Source: Morinoia aosen (taxonomy: Eukaryota; Arthropoda; Malacostraca; Amphipoda; Talitridae). From it: a stretch of 64,000 bases of DNA. Location of the stretch: the NCBI GenBank assembly GCA_030386875.1, contig CM059562.1:72476201-72540200 (forward strand), read 5' to 3'. The position numbers and the translations under genes were made by a program. Under the pieces are notes generated by a model. That model searched no databases. It was not told where the DNA came from and saw only the letters and a program-made list of their open reading frames with translations. Shown here piece after piece: positions 1 through 12,400 of the stretch. Position 1 is the first letter of the stretch, and each line of letters opens with the position of its first letter.

Positions 1-612
1 ATGCGCCAGATCAAGTATGTGGCTCCACGAATGCCTCAGACTGAGGACAGACTAGGTTCTGCCCTGCAAGACTGCACACATGTGTATGTCCGCAATGATG
101 CTATTAAGCCTACACTCACGCGCCCTTATGATGGCCCATTCAAAGTACTTAAACGCAAGCAAAAATATTTCATCCTCGACAGATTCGGCTCGAGCGACCC
201 TGTGAGCATAGACAGATTAAAAGTCGCATACACTTCTGATCATAGTGTAACTTATAACTCATCATCTTCTTCGCAGATTTCTCCTTCCACTGAGACTCGA
301 TCATATCTACCATCTCAGCTTCCTCAGTTGACTGCATTGTTGCCTAGTCAGCTTGAGTGTAACCCTTTCTATGTGCCTGTACACTCAAACTCTATCCCTA
401 CGCCTATCGTAGACTCTAATCCTAGTCCTCTTACTGACACAGCGACAAGTCTGGAGAGACCAGACGAGCCCGCTGCAGTAACTCCTGTTCCTAGGACTCT
501 TGCCGATCTGAACTTGCAGACCCGTTTGGTGAAACTTCCCCGCTCAGTATCATTTGCCAATTGCCGAACTCGGCAGGGTCGTGTAGTTCGCCCTCCTTCC
601 CGCTACAGATGA
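1..612 (+). CDS. Ty3/gypsy-type Pol polyprotein, C-terminal end (partial)
   Basis: This is an open frame of 203 codons running in from the window edge, so its start lies outside. Residues about 28-78 carry the integrase C-terminal barrel pattern of Ty3/gypsy retrotransposons (VYVRND.IKP.L.RPYDGPF, then a KYFILD strand and VSIDRLK). The tail ends in the usual basic TRQGRVVRPPSRYR, which in this family closes Pol just before the polypurine tract. The role would be to bind the cDNA ends and target during integration. There is no break in the visible part. A G-rich tract and LTR start follow within 45 bases, which confirms the element type. Protease, RT, RNase H and the integrase core are not in the window, so activity cannot be judged. 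Confidence 0.85.
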   Translation: MRQIKYVAPRMPQTEDRLGSALQDCTHVYVRNDAIKPTLTRPYDGPFKVLKRKQKYFILDRFGSSDPVSIDRLKVAYTSDHSVTYNSSSSSQISPSTETRSYLPSQLPQLTALLPSQLECNPFYVPVHSNSIPTPIVDSNPSPLTDTATSLERPDEPAAVTPVPRTLADLNLQTRLVKLPRSVSFANCRTRQGRVVRPPSRYR

Positions 613-638
613 TTGCAGCGGGTGGACCTTTCGGTCTG

Positions 639-653
639 CGCCTTGGGGGGTAA
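639..653 (+). promoter_or_regulatory. Polypurine tract before the 3' LTR
   Basis: A G-run (CTTGGGGGG followed by TAA) lies directly before TGTAGC. In Ty3/gypsy elements such a tract primes plus-strand DNA synthesis at the U3 border. Its position after the Pol stop fits that role. Confidence 0.6.
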
Positions 654-2628
654 TGTAGCATACCGCTACATAAGCGTAAAAATTAGAAATTCGCTATTCA
701 TACTTAAATAAATTAATTAGTAGCATTAAAAATATTACTCTAATTTATTATTAATTATTTTCTACTTCTAATTCGTAATCATTAAAATTTTTGTGTAAAT
801 ACATGAGAGATCAAATAATCAATCGACATTTCGAGTTCTTAAGCAGCCCGTCTGGCAACATACAAGCGCGTCGCCTAGTCCACTCACTTTTGCTTGTGGC
901 TCGGTTGCGCGAACATCTCGTAAGTGCAGTGATATTTAGGGTTAAAATAAGAGTAAAACCGGGTAAGAATATTTGCCATGTGTTTTTCGGTGTATTGTGT
1001 GTTTTAATCTAAAGATCTGCTCAGTGTCGTGAATTAGGGATAAAAAAATTAGTGTTAAGATTCTGAGATTAGCATGTGTTTTATAGAGTGAATATTGCGT
1101 GTCATTTCCCAAACTCCCGCGTGAATTCATACTAGATATTCAGTTAACGTACTGGTTTTTCTCCTTACTGCAAACATATATTGCGGGTTTGCCAGTATCA
1201 TATCACGAATCTTTCATAAACTACTTGTGGACGAACGCGGCCGAATTGCCGGCGTTCATTGCCGATAGCGTCTTGTGTAATGGCGGAAGACTCTGCCGTC
1301 TTCTGTCACTACTACGTGATTTTTATTTGCATTTTAAGCATGTGTTCTAATAGTATTTTCTCTTATCTTTTTTTTACAAATCACTTCTAGCAGTTTTTTT
1401 CTTAAACTTGTTTAAACGCAAAATAATCATTAAAGATGTCTTTTTTAATAGCTTTTAATAAATTACGAAGTTATTCATGTCTACTTGCTAAAGTTTGGAA
1501 CTTCATTCTAATTCCATATATTTACGTAACCTCACTTAATTCGATATCAATCATCTCAATAAAATTAATTTACTTCATCGCATTCGTGTGACAAACACCC
1601 ACTACTATCTGCCTATCATTGAGTGTGTGCAAGACGCCGGCGGCTTTGGCTTATGCCGACGCGTAAAAGCCGCTGGGTCCACCGCTGCACGAAATATTCA
1701 TGCTTTCGTTTTCTTTGCGTATTTTCCTTCTGTGAGATCCAAACGCAGTTTTCCTTTTTTTTATCAGAGGAAAAATTATTCCTTTTATTCCTCCATTCTT
1801 GCCAACGATATTTTACTTAATTGATGTAATTCTCCTTTTTGCTCCCTAAGCCATGCCTTGTTAAATCATGTGCCTTCCATGATTCCAGGGGAATTTTCCC
1901 CGGTTGCTTTTTGAAAAAAATTCAAAATAGTCTACTAAAAATTCTTAAATCTCATGCCTTGCATTTGAAGCAATAGCGGTTGTATCAGACTTTCTTGATT
2001 AAATTCTTCCTCTCTCTTCTCGAGTTTAGCTGGAGTTTGAACTTGTAGGAGTTTCTCGGATTTTCTCCGTGTGGGAAGAGTTGTCATTATTGTGTGGATA
2101 TTCAGTAGTGCCATGTCTTGATGTCTCTCCTGAATCGCGTAATCCAGCATCCTGGAATCCTGTGCAGGACCTCTACAGCCTCGCCCTACACAAAACCTTC
2201 AAAATCAAATCTCCCTGGGCTTCTGGTTTTCCTGAGCGCCATGATGATTGCTTAATGCCATTCTCACATAATCAGTGACTAAAACTTGCTATTACTACTC
2301 TGAACAAGTAATTCAACTTGAGTGTGCCCCTGCTAATGTGCCACTTGATTCTGCTCACATGAGCCTGATTTTGCTTGCTCATTCACACTCCCATCTTATT
2401 TTTGGAGTCATTAGTTATTCTTGAACTACGTCATTGACTCTCGCTCAATCATCTCAAGTTACTTAATTCCACTTCCCCAAATTCAACTCACTCACCACGC
2501 TTAACTCCATCGTGTGCCGGCCTTCGTCGACTCCAGCCTGGTCCTCCGGCACGGATCGCCACTTTCACAAGTTCTCCGGGATCAAGAACCAAGACAGTTC
2601 CTGGTGTTCGCTACCCAAATAAACTACA
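654..2628 (+). repeat. Candidate 3' LTR of the Ty3/gypsy element (right end uncertain)
   Basis: The left end is supported: TGTAGCATACCGCTACA starts right after the polypurine tract with the expected TG. The right end is a guess. CTACA at 2624-2628 is the inverted partner of the terminal TGTAG, but it lies only just after an AATAAA at 2617, which is unusually late. Without the 5' LTR for comparison the length (about 1.98 kb) cannot be confirmed. Short ORFs inside look accidental. Confidence 0.35.
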
Positions 2629-3771
2629 TCACGGAAAACTAAGCTGAGTTATCCAAACGTGTTTCATTGTCATCTCATTGTTTTCCCATGCGCTTCGAGA
2701 GAAAATCGAGTTTTTGTCTTAGCCGTTCAAATAGAAATTTCCACTGAACCACTCACGGCAATTTCAAAACCCGACATACATATGTGACACTTAAATTGAT
2801 CAACAACCTAATAAGTAGAACAGGTAACATTTTTGCATCTACTTTTTCTTCCAAAATATAAGGAATCAAATTTACAATTTTTTTGTTCGATTGATTATAG
2901 TTTTCATTATGTATATATGCAATATTCGTTTCTTGAAATAAATTAACTGCGAGAGGTGGATAAATTTTATTTGAAAACATTTTTCCGGTGTTATGGACCA
3001 ACCATTCGGAATTGGATTTGGTGTGGGGCGAGAAAACAATAACAAAAGAAAAATGTATTGTTTTACTTCTTCCATGAAATGCCTCTACATATCTTTCACC
3101 TAGTATTTTTATGAAAACTAACATTCACAGCTCTAGTGTTTTTTTGTGAAATCATATCGAATTTTCAAAACACATAGACTAGACATATGTCAGTAGAGGT
3201 GGATTAGTTTAGGGAGCCTACTCGGAGAGATAGAGTAATTTGAGACCGATTTTTCATGCTCAGTGTTCTAGGCTATGTTATAAATGCTAGTTTGCATACT
3301 ATGCTTAAAAGAAAATTGTAGTTTATATATGTTAATATATCTATATATTTACCTGAATATTTTAATTTGAAGGTAGGCCTATGCCATGAAGGTTTGTCTA
3401 CCTGGACAGAAGCTATGCCTTTGCAAAGTGTGTTTTGTGCTACAAGCTTGTTATAAGTAAACTTATCACAGACTAGCTGTAATTTTCTGTGTCAAATTTA
3501 ATTGTTCTAGTACTATGGGATGTAGGAATTTTGCCTCTTCCCACCAATAAAAGGTGGTTGCCTGCAGTGCAGTTTATCAATGCTGTATATGGTTATGTTG
3601 AGTTTAGAATCAGTTATCATTAACTTCAAAATATTAATCTTGGCTGTTAAGATTACATCAATTATACCGTTTCCTTAATTAAATACAGGTTGTCATATTC
3701 AAACTTATTTGTTAAGGTATAAGTTGGAAGTGGGTGTCTTGTAACTAGCATTGCAGTTATTTTTGGTCAAT
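2629..3771. other. AT-rich stretch, no recognised gene
   Basis: Nothing recognisable. A 123-codon minus-strand frame (2753-3124) has AT-driven composition (Ile, Asn and Lys rich) and no family motif, so I do not call it a gene. Confidence 0.4.
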
Positions 3772-3905
3772 GTAGATTTTAGGAGATTCACGGAAATTTA
3801 AAATTCCGTTCTTAAGAATCACTAAAGGAACGCACTGAAAAATGTTTTACATAAATGACATTCTGCTCGCAGATGCGTTAATTTCAAATTATTCATCTTA
3901 GAAGA
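3772..3905 (+). repeat. Dispersed repeat C, copy 1
   Basis: About 130 bp that recur in opposite orientation at 6040-6182. Shared blocks include GATTCACGGAAATTT, AATTCCGTTC and AATGACATTCTGCT, with perhaps 80-85% similarity by eye. The two copies face each other across the LINE remnant. The class is not recognised. Confidence 0.6.
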
Positions 3906-4365
3906 TATAGGAACGGCGCTAATAAAATGTCTTTTGCTCGCAAAAAGTAAGGATGTTCCAACAACAATGTTGAATATGGGAAAAAGTTATTGTTTATGCA
4001 ATATATGGTGTAATTTATTATTTGCCAACTCTGCAAAGCCTGCAAAGCCTCAGCCCACTTCTAGAATGATTTAGTTAATAACACAATAAAAATTATCACC
4101 CAGAAATATTTGCAAAACTGGAAAAGTGAAGACTTGAATCGATATGCCGTTGACATTACTTTCAAGATGGCAGCCACCAAAGAACGTTAGCAAAACCATA
4201 GAAGTGAATATCATAGATTTAATATCATATTAATTTTTAAACAAAATATTTTTTGGTAATAACCTTTATTGCATTATCAACTAAAACATCATAGATATGG
4301 GTTCAGGCTCCGCAGGATTGGCAAATAATACATTACAAAGTACCCAAGCGTATAGGTAAGGAAAT

Positions 4366-5757
4366 TTGGAAACAGGGCAAGTGAGGAGTGTTAGAGGAGT
4401 GAGACAGGGCTGTACTCTGTCTCCCCCATTGTTTGGATTGTACATAGGAGAATTAGCAGTTCGACTGAGAAAGAGTGGCTTAGGACTGAAAGTTGGTAAT
4501 GAGAGACTGAGCTGTTTGTTGTATGCTGATGATGTGATTGTGGTTAGTGAATGTGAACATGAACTGCAAAGGATGCTTGACAGTGTGAATGGATGTAGTA
4601 CAGATTTCAAGATGAACTTTGGTGCCGACAAAAGTAAGGTTATGGTTATAAATAGTGATGAGACTGATAGAGACAGACTGTGGAATATTGGAGAAATCAG
4701 AATAGGTAGAACAAAAGAATACAAATATCTAGGTTGTATGATAAATAAAGATGGATGCACTAGAACTAGGGGTGAAAAATTGGCAAAAGCTATGCAGTGG
4801 AGTGGACGGTTGAGTAGTGTGGCCAGATACAGAGCAAACAAGTATGATTGTGTGAGAGGAATGTGGAAGTATGTTGCTGTACCTAGTGTTATGTATGGTA
4901 TGAGTGCTCTTGCCTGGAATGGAAGTGATCTTGAAAAGCTGGATGTAATACAAAATAAGGTAGGACGGTTAGCATTGGGTGCTCCAAAATGGACAGCTAC
5001 TGAAGCCATTAGAGCTGACCTTGTGTGGAGCCTATTTTCAGAAAGAATGTTGTAAGCAGTGCTGAATCATAAGGTGAGAATTGAAAGAATGCAGAATAGC
5101 AGATGGTGCAAGCAAATTTTTGAATGGAATCTAAATATTAACTATTGAGAGAAAGTGTGCTGGAGGCATGCAAGGAAACTTAGTATGCAAAAGATTATTT
5201 ATGTTAGAATTGGGAGACCTGTAGATGATTGGAGTTTAATAAATGCTGGAGGTATAGGGCCTGAGTGGGACTGAAAGAGGTGGAAGAAAGAGATTGAGAG
5301 GCAAACAAAAGAGTATAGATTGAATAAGTGGAAGCTTAGCATGATGCGGAAGCCTACACTTGACTGGTATATGAAAAAAGAAGCACCTAAGTTTTAGATG
5401 TTCTATGATGGTAGTTTTGGAAGTCAACTCTTGTTTGCTGTGAGATGTAAGTCATTGAGTGTGAACAGACGTACATGGAGGTGGAATAAGAATAATAACA
5501 AATTATGTCGGCAGTGTATTAGTGGAGAGGAGGAAACAATTGAACATTTTCTGCTGGAATGTAGTAAGTATGAGCAGGAGAGAGAAAGTTTCATGAATGT
5601 GGTGCTTGAGCAGTATGGAGAGAATGAGTGGTATTCCAGATGTGCTGAAGATGATTGCGGTATGAGCTGTCTTGCTGGATTGGATCAGGAGTGTAATTTG
5701 AGTATCATTGAAGCTATGAAAATGTTTCTTGTGCGTGCCTGGAGTAAGAGACAGTGA
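4366..5757 (+). pseudogene. LINE reverse transcriptase ORF, broken by stops
   Basis: A single reading frame spans the region but has in-frame stops near 5055, 5148, 5273 and 5396, so the copy is dead. The first part shows the RT signatures GVRQGC.LSP..F and LLYADDV, whose two aspartates bind catalytic metal, then an EYKYLG motif typical of LINE thumbs. The last part (from about 5398) has C-x2-C, then H-x4-C, the Cys/His motif often found at LINE C-termini. Stops without frameshifts suggest slow substitution decay. An antisense 242-codon frame over 4281-5009 is a shadow. Confidence 0.85.
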
Positions 5758-6003
5758 CTGGAATGAGCCAGTCAGGTAGAGTGGTCAGTAATGACCCAAT
5801 ATGCCTGGGGATGGTGTTTTGACATACTGGTTATCCCAGTAATGCCGTCGAATGGCAGCTTGTGACAAGGATTGGTAGATCCTGAGTAGTTTAGTGGACA
5901 AGTCTGCTACCAGGCGCTGAACTCTTTGTGTGAAAATTGTGGAGGGAATTGAAGGCTGTTACAAAGGCCCCGACGCTGTCGGCCCTCAAGTTCAAGTTCA
6001 AGT
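5758..6003 (+). other. LINE 3' untranslated tail
   Basis: The sequence after the last ORF block ends in CAAGTTCAAGTTCAAG, a short repeat like the simple tails that LINEs carry. No gene is present. Confidence 0.45.
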
Positions 6004-6039
6004 ACTCTAATGGCTCAAGCATGCAATGCAACTGCTGTG

Positions 6040-6182
6040 GAAGACGAAAATTTCAAAGTTGAATAACTCAAAAATAACGCATCAGCAAGCAGAATGTCAT
6101 TCATATAAAATGTTTTTAAATGTGTTTCTCTAGTGATTCTTTGGAACGGAATTTCAAATTTCCGTGAATCCCCTAAAATCAA
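6040..6182 (-). repeat. Dispersed repeat C, copy 2 (inverted)
   Basis: This is the reverse complement of the 3772-3905 repeat: GGATTCACGGAAATTTGAAA and AATGACATTCTGCTTGC read on the minus strand. With copy 1 it brackets the LINE remnant. Confidence 0.6.
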
Positions 6183-6689
6183 TATCGACCCAATTTTTTT
6201 TTTGCATTCCAGCAGTAGGTCTCTCGATGATCTGAGATTTTTGTGGCCTTTCAAGAATCTGCTTTATAATTATGATCTTCTTAGCTTCTCAGTATTAAAC
6301 TTTAGGATTGGCGATTAAAAAATGAAAAATTTCAGTAGAATTAATCAAGCTGAAACTTTGCAATACTGTTCATTGTGCTGCTTTTTTCATCACTTTTCCA
6401 TCCAAGGCTTTCAATATTTTATTGAAAAGTTAATTTTCTTCATTTCTAAATATATTATGAATTCTTTTACGTAGAAGGAGAGATTTGACCATCAATAATG
6501 AAATTTATGACCGATAAGTAATAAATCTTTCTCATTTTATAATTTCAAAGTTAATAAATATATTTAAAAATATTTCTTATTGAGATTATCAAGTATCAAG
6601 ATGAATTACTTTAGTATATTACTTATTAAGTACTTTGGTAAATGTTGAGGATGATTTGGGAATCAATTATCCACTTTTCGAATGCTAAA

Positions 6690-7128
6690 CATAGTAAATT
6701 AGCTCGAAATAAACAAGTTTTCTTCTATGCACTTTCCGTCGTTAATTATTATTATACAAATTATAGCGGTAGGTTCAGTTTCGTCTTTGATGACGAATGC
6801 GCTCAAATAAACAGCTACTCTTTGATTTTTGAATTTTTGTTGCTTGAATCATGGTAATAAGATCGAAATAAACTACTTTTCTTTCATACACTTTTTCCGT
6901 CGAATGAATATTTTTCGAGTTAGCGCGGTAGGTTTAGTTTCGTCTTTGATAACGAAAAAACCGGAAGCAAGATGCCATTGCAGCGTTGCCATTTGCCGGG
7001 CCAAATTAATTACTTCCCGCTTCAAACACTTGAGTTGTGGTAACTAATTCACCGCTATAACTCGTAAAATACTTATTTACGACGGAAAGTCCATAGAAGA
7101 AAACTTGCTTATTTTGATCTAATTAACT
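6690..7128. mobile_element. Fold-back element with about 90-bp inverted ends
   Basis: The block 6690-6800 (AAGTTTTCTTCTATG, CTTTCCGTCGT, TATAGCGGT) returns inverted at 7030-7128, and a diverged direct copy lies at about 6855-6960. There is no coding capacity. The structure fits a non-autonomous fold-back or MITE-like element. Target duplications were not resolved because the right end abuts the next element. Confidence 0.55.
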
Positions 7129-7135
7129 ATCTTAA

Positions 7136-7982
7136 GGGAACCGTACTCCCAGAAAATCGAATTTTCTTGAGATATTGGGTTTTAGCTGCCATAGGAAGGG
7201 TAAGATGTCAGGTACATCCTGTGAAAAAATGAAGTTCGTACGTTCATTGTCTCGCCCGCTACGGGGGTTTGAAGTATGGGGGGGGAGGGGAGGGGGAAAT
7301 GATATTTTATCATGTTACACCTTCCCCTTGGCACTTTCTTCACGGCTTGACGTTGCTATGCCTTCTTCTATGTCTCATCTTTACTGTATAATGATTTCAA
7401 GGGTCCTAGCTGACCCAAAAAAAAAATAATAGAGAAAAAATGGAAATTGTTTATATATCTTTGTTTACCTGTTTTGCCTTATTTTGGAGGACCGGAATGT
7501 GGGGTTTCAAAATATAGCGTCTTCTACAGTTTTTGAGCTACAGTGATGAGTTTAGTATCAAAAGAACCAGAATTTAATCCTCTACAAGATGACGTGAGCT
7601 TTTATTCATTTTCGGAATAGAAAATTAGCTACATTTTCTTTTGTCGGGAAAAGTGTGAAAATGGGTCAACTTTTTGTATTTTATCATTTTTATCAAAAAG
7701 TATTTCGAAAATTCAACATAACTCCATGTCACGTTGTAGAGAATACATTTCTGCTTCTTTTGATAGCAATATTATCTCTGTATCTCAAAATCTGATTACG
7801 TCCATAGATTTTCCCCAGACCCCTTAATTTGACGTTTTCTTTGAATAACACGTTTTCTATGTGGAAAATTGGAAAAACACACGAGTCCAATCTTAATCCT
7901 TGTTCAATTTTACATACCTATAGCAAGTTTCATGAAGATCGGTCGAATAGTTTAGGATTTTTTTTTTGGGAGTACGGTTCCC
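7136..7982. mobile_element. Non-autonomous DNA transposon with TTAA target duplication
   Basis: The perfect 16-bp terminal inverted repeats are GGGAACCGTACTCCCA and its complement. Both outer flanks are TTAA (7132-7135 and 7983-7986). TTAA duplications are known for piggyBac and Kolobok superfamilies, and I cannot choose between them. The 847-bp body holds no transposase and includes a G-rich tract near 7278. Confidence 0.75.
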
Positions 7983-8116
7983 TTAAGGCACCTAAAAATC
8001 AAATATCAATTCCCGAATAATCTTCAGCATTAACCAGTACTTCAGCTGGTACCTATTCATATAAATGCTTATTTAAATTGGAAATTAACTGAAAAACCAG
8101 CTGTTAATTTTTTCAG

Positions 8117-8324
8117 GTTTAATGCTTTATTTCTTCTTTTGCAGTTAATCTTGATTAGTTTTTCTAATAGAAGTTTGTAATGCACTAGTTTAGGTTATAC
8201 ATTTGCTGTGACTTTGAAATATCTATGATGAAATCTTGTGCTAACTATTTAGAAGCATTCAAGTTTTTAAAAATGATCCATTTATTAATGAGAAGTTCTT
8301 CAAAATGCTCATGTTCTTTTTATA
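8117..8324 (+). promoter_or_regulatory. 5' leader of the Maf-like gene with leader-intron acceptor and uORF
   Basis: A strong acceptor (TTTCTTCTTTTGCAG) ends at 8144, so the exon probably begins at 8145 with an untranslated leader from an upstream exon I cannot locate. A short uORF (8305-8325) ends in TAA whose last A is the first base of the main ATG (TAATG). This overlap could allow reinitiation. The main ATG has A at -3 and G at +4, a good start context. Confidence 0.45.
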
Positions 8325-9428
8325 ATGGATACTAAGAGGAAAAAGGTCTCCAATTCTGGTGAAAGTGGAGACTTCATGCTTGCAACTGACATAAGTGATG
8401 CTTGTGAAGTGGAAAGTTGCCTGAATGAAAAAGCTATTTCTTCTAACATGGAGCTATCTGAAGCATCATCATCCTTGAACATTCAATCAGAGCAGACTGA
8501 ACAAGATGCTTCCCATGATGGTTCATCTAGTAATCATGCACTAAGTAATACACCTAAGCCTTCTCTATTGCCCTGTTCAAAAGTTGAAGTAGACATTGGT
8601 GATCCTTTCATTTGTGATCCTATGAATGACCCACTGAATTACGATGGTGAAGACCCAGAAACTATAGTTCCAGATGTTAAACAGGAGCTTGTACATGAAA
8701 AAGATGGAGCCAGTTCTCAACTCTTTGATTTGAAAATTCAACGCAAATCAGGAGTCATTATGAAACTTTTAAAAACTGTGAAGTTAAAATTAGGGGATTC
8801 TCAGACATCTGAACCAATGAAATTTGCTTGTGTGTTTGCTGTGGAAAGCATATTGAAAAATTTATTCATGCATTGTGAAGCTATTCATTTTGAGCACCAG
8901 TTTATTGAGTTTTCCATTGGCTTACTTGAAGAGACTGCCAATTTACGAGACATGGTGCCACCATGTTTGATGTCTGTTTTAACAAGGCCCATCAAGAAAG
9001 TGTTGCTACCGGTCTTAGAGCTGTCAGACATGATTAAAGAGGAGCCAGAAAGTCCATTCTCTGTTACAAATTCTGATAGGTTTAAAAAATATAATGCCCA
9101 TCTCAAATCTAGCCAAATTGGAGATATCTTGGTCAGAGAAGAGGACACTGAAAGTTCCGCTGATGAGCAACTTCTCCGAACAGCTGTCACCCCACTCCTT
9201 GACAGCATCAACAGTGTGTTCTCACAGTTTTTTCCAAGCCTTTATGAGATAGACAATAGTGGTGAGCTCTCTGATGATGCAGAACCAAGTGCGCTTTTGA
9301 ATGATGATAACAATTTGGTTGGGCTACAAGTTGTGAATGGAAGTGGAGATAACAGCGCAGCTCAAATGAATGGGGGAGGCAAGAAAATCAGAAGAACCCA
9401 GACAGCAAGAAAGTCATGTGGAAAATTG
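8325..9428 (+). CDS. Maf-like gene, coding exon 1
   Basis: Encodes residues 1-368 and ends in phase 0 at GTAAGC. Ser/Glu/Asp-rich, with sumoylation-type sites VKQE and IKEEPESP, a pattern common in transcription factors. A more ordered helical block (about residues 130-235) contains clusters such as [12 protein letters not shown]. If the donor were not used, translation would stop nine codons into the intron. An antisense 108-codon frame is a shadow. Confidence 0.8.
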
Positions 9429-12400
9429 GTAAGCAGATTTCATGGCCTTATGCTTTAACAAGTTGTTATAAAATAACTAGAAAATAAGTTGGATAATTTC
9501 TTAGCCTTTCTGGCGTTCAGTTTTTGGAATGCCTTTTAACAAACTTGTACTTATGTTTTTTATGCATTTTGAATGTTGTTACTCCTTGTGTAGAATCCAA
9601 TTTTTTTTTTTAAATACAGAGCTAAGGGAAATTTACCTGTTTGTTTAGGAGATAAAGTTCAAGTTCCAGAGATTTGCTAGCTTATGCTTTCTGTTGCTGC
9701 CAATTCTGATGAAAAATAAAAATTTGACATACTTATAATCCTCACCAATTGTACCTGTCTATTAGAAGTTGAAAGTTGAACAAAAATATCCTAGTCTTCT
9801 TAGATGACTAGGTCAAAGTACATCTCATCTTGGGATAAACATAATGCTAAACTCATAGTGGTAGTAAAGTGCTTGGGATTGAAACAGAACGTAAAATTGT
9901 TTTAGCTTTATAATCTGTAACAACACTGAGAAAGATTTTCTTAGTTGGCCTTAGGCACATCAACAGGAACCAAGAGGCCCATCTATAGTGTGGAGGCAAA
10001 GTATGTACCAGGATAATTTCATAACTTGGGGTTTAGTCTCCATGAGTCTCCAAGTTGCATACTCTTGGAGGGGAAAAAAAAAAATGGAATGAACACAAGA
10101 TGGAATTGGATATTAGAGTTTACCAAAATTTTCCAGATCAGGCTGCACCTGCCAGTGAAGTTTACATTATAATTTGCTTGGAGAGCTTTATGCATCAGAG
10201 ATAAATACTAATTCAGTTTTATGTGCACTTCTTGAAATTTCATTCAGCATGAATCAGGAAATTCTTATTGCATATGTTGAAATTAAATTGAGTTGCTATC
10301 AAATTGTGAATATTGATATTCAGATATAAATGGTTCATTGTTATTTGGCTTCTAGGAATAGTTTATCATATTGAATTGTATCAAAATAATCAAAGGATAG
10401 GAATGTAATTTACTCTTTTACATCACCAAATTTGAGAATCGGAAAGATTAGGATTGTTGTTCTGTTTGCTCATTTAATTTTATTGTAATAAAACATCATT
10501 AAAGTAAGAGTAAATGTGAGTGAAGGATTTGCCTTGAACTTGTTCTAACATTTTCTTCTTGTGCAGCATCCAACAGGAAAGCCAGTAAGCCAAGAGCATT
10601 TTTCTACTGAAATTCACACAAGTTTTTGTGATCAACCTAGGTGAGTGAGGTCATTTGGTGTAGTACTGACTCCCCGTACTATAAATATTTTAATACTTGA
10701 AATGAATATAGTTTAGATGAAGATATGCATTCACATTGGTTTTCTAATAGTAATAGTAATTTTATGGGAATTTTTAAAATTTTTTCCATTTGTGATGATT
10801 CTCATGGAGAAATTATCAAATTGTATTTCTTTATGCCTTTATTGTAAAGAAAAATAAACAATCTTCATGTACTGTATGTTTTGTAAAACTACCAGAAATT
10901 ACTCTATGAATTTTTTAGCAGTTTTGAATTAAAATTTAAAAATTCAATATTTTTAGCTAAGTTGGAAGTAAACTTCAAAGTTTTGTTGAGTTAACTCTGC
11001 GTTTTTTCAGGGACAGCAATGAAGAGGTTAGCAGAAGTGACGTACCTCTCACTGACAGCAGAAGCTGCAGTTTTTTGGGCTGCTCGAGTCCAGTCTTGAG
11101 AGAAGATCCACACAACCTCTGCGCTGCCCACGCTCCCTGCACAGAAAACTTCAATTTCACTCCTTGCTTGCACTGCCAAGAGCTTGCTGCTAAAGTGGCA
11201 TCTTCTCAACAGCCTTTGTGGAAAAACATTTTCATTTTTCGTTTTGATCAGTTCAAGTGCTATAGAAAAACCAACGGGTTCAAGTTTGACGTGGCATATG
11301 CAAGTGATGCAGTCAAGTATTTTTTTGAAATTTTTGATTCAGCTCTTCATTTTGATGATTTGCCATTTAAGCTGAGACTTAGTGAGTTAATTTTTAGAAA
11401 TTTGTTCACTAAAGCTGGTGAACTTCAGAATCAGCCATTTTGTCCATCATTGTTTAACCCACACAGCAATGACAGCAACTCGGCTTCCATCACTTCCTCT
11501 TATTATCAAACACAGGTAAGTGCTTTTCTTTGTGCTTGTCTGCTGATAGCCTTTACCCTGAGTAGTAAATTCCTGCTCAATTTGTTGAAATTGGGTTCTA
11601 TGCAGCAGTGTTTGGCAGGGATATTTTTTTTAATATGAAACTTGGAGTTATGATACAACAGCATTGTGTTATGCGCTGGTATTGATCACTGCACTGGTAT
11701 TGATCAAAGTTAGTTGCGCCATTTGAGCTGATGACACAAATGATACAGATTGAATTGCTCTTATGAATTGCTCCTTGTTCAGAAATGAGGAGTATAGCAA
11801 GACACAGTTTAATTTTTGCAGGGGTAGCGTGAGTCTCTCCTGTCGTGTAATGCACTGTTTAACTAAAGGGATTTTTGGAGAACACTTTGTTTGAAGTCAG
11901 ATTGAAGATTTTTAGAAGAGATCTGCCTGGAAATTGCCTTTATTACATCTAGTGAATCACTTGCAAGTCCTTTAAATTTGTAGCATTAGGAATGCACTGT
12001 AATGCTGTATAGCATCTGGCTATTTATGATGGTCATGTGTGCAACATTATTTTGCACCCTACATATCCTTGGTTGTTCTAGTATTGCTGTCTCTTCAACA
12101 GTATTATGTTCTTGTTTTTGCTGGTGTTGCTGTCTCTTCAACAGTATTACGTTTTTGTTAATGCTAGTATTGCTGTGTCTTCAACAGTATTATGTTCTTG
12201 TTTTTGCTGGTGTTGCTGTCTCTTCAACAGTATTACGTTTTTGTTAATGCTAGTATTGCTGTGTCTTCAACAGTATTATGTTCTTGTTTGTGCTAATGTT
12301 GCTGTCTCCTCAAAAGTATTATACTCATGTTGATGCTAGCATTGCTTTCTCATGAACAAGATTTTATTCTTGATTGTGCTCTTATTGCTGTTTTATCAAA

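Larger units (their letters stand above)
4357..6003 (+). mobile_element. 5'-truncated non-LTR retrotransposon (LINE) remnant
   Basis: The fragment contains the C-terminal half of a reverse transcriptase, a zinc-knuckle-like C-terminus, a short 3' UTR and a terminal (CAAGTT)n-like tail at about 5989-6003. Loss of the 5' part (endonuclease and early RT motifs) is typical of incomplete target-primed reverse transcription. The clade is not determined; a Jockey/CR1-like group is possible. Confidence 0.8.

Noticed and set aside
2753-3124. 123-codon minus ORF
   Set aside because: AT-driven composition, no motif, and no context beyond the retroelement end.
4281-5009. 242-codon minus ORF
   Set aside because: Antisense shadow of the LINE reverse transcriptase, whose motifs are on the plus strand.
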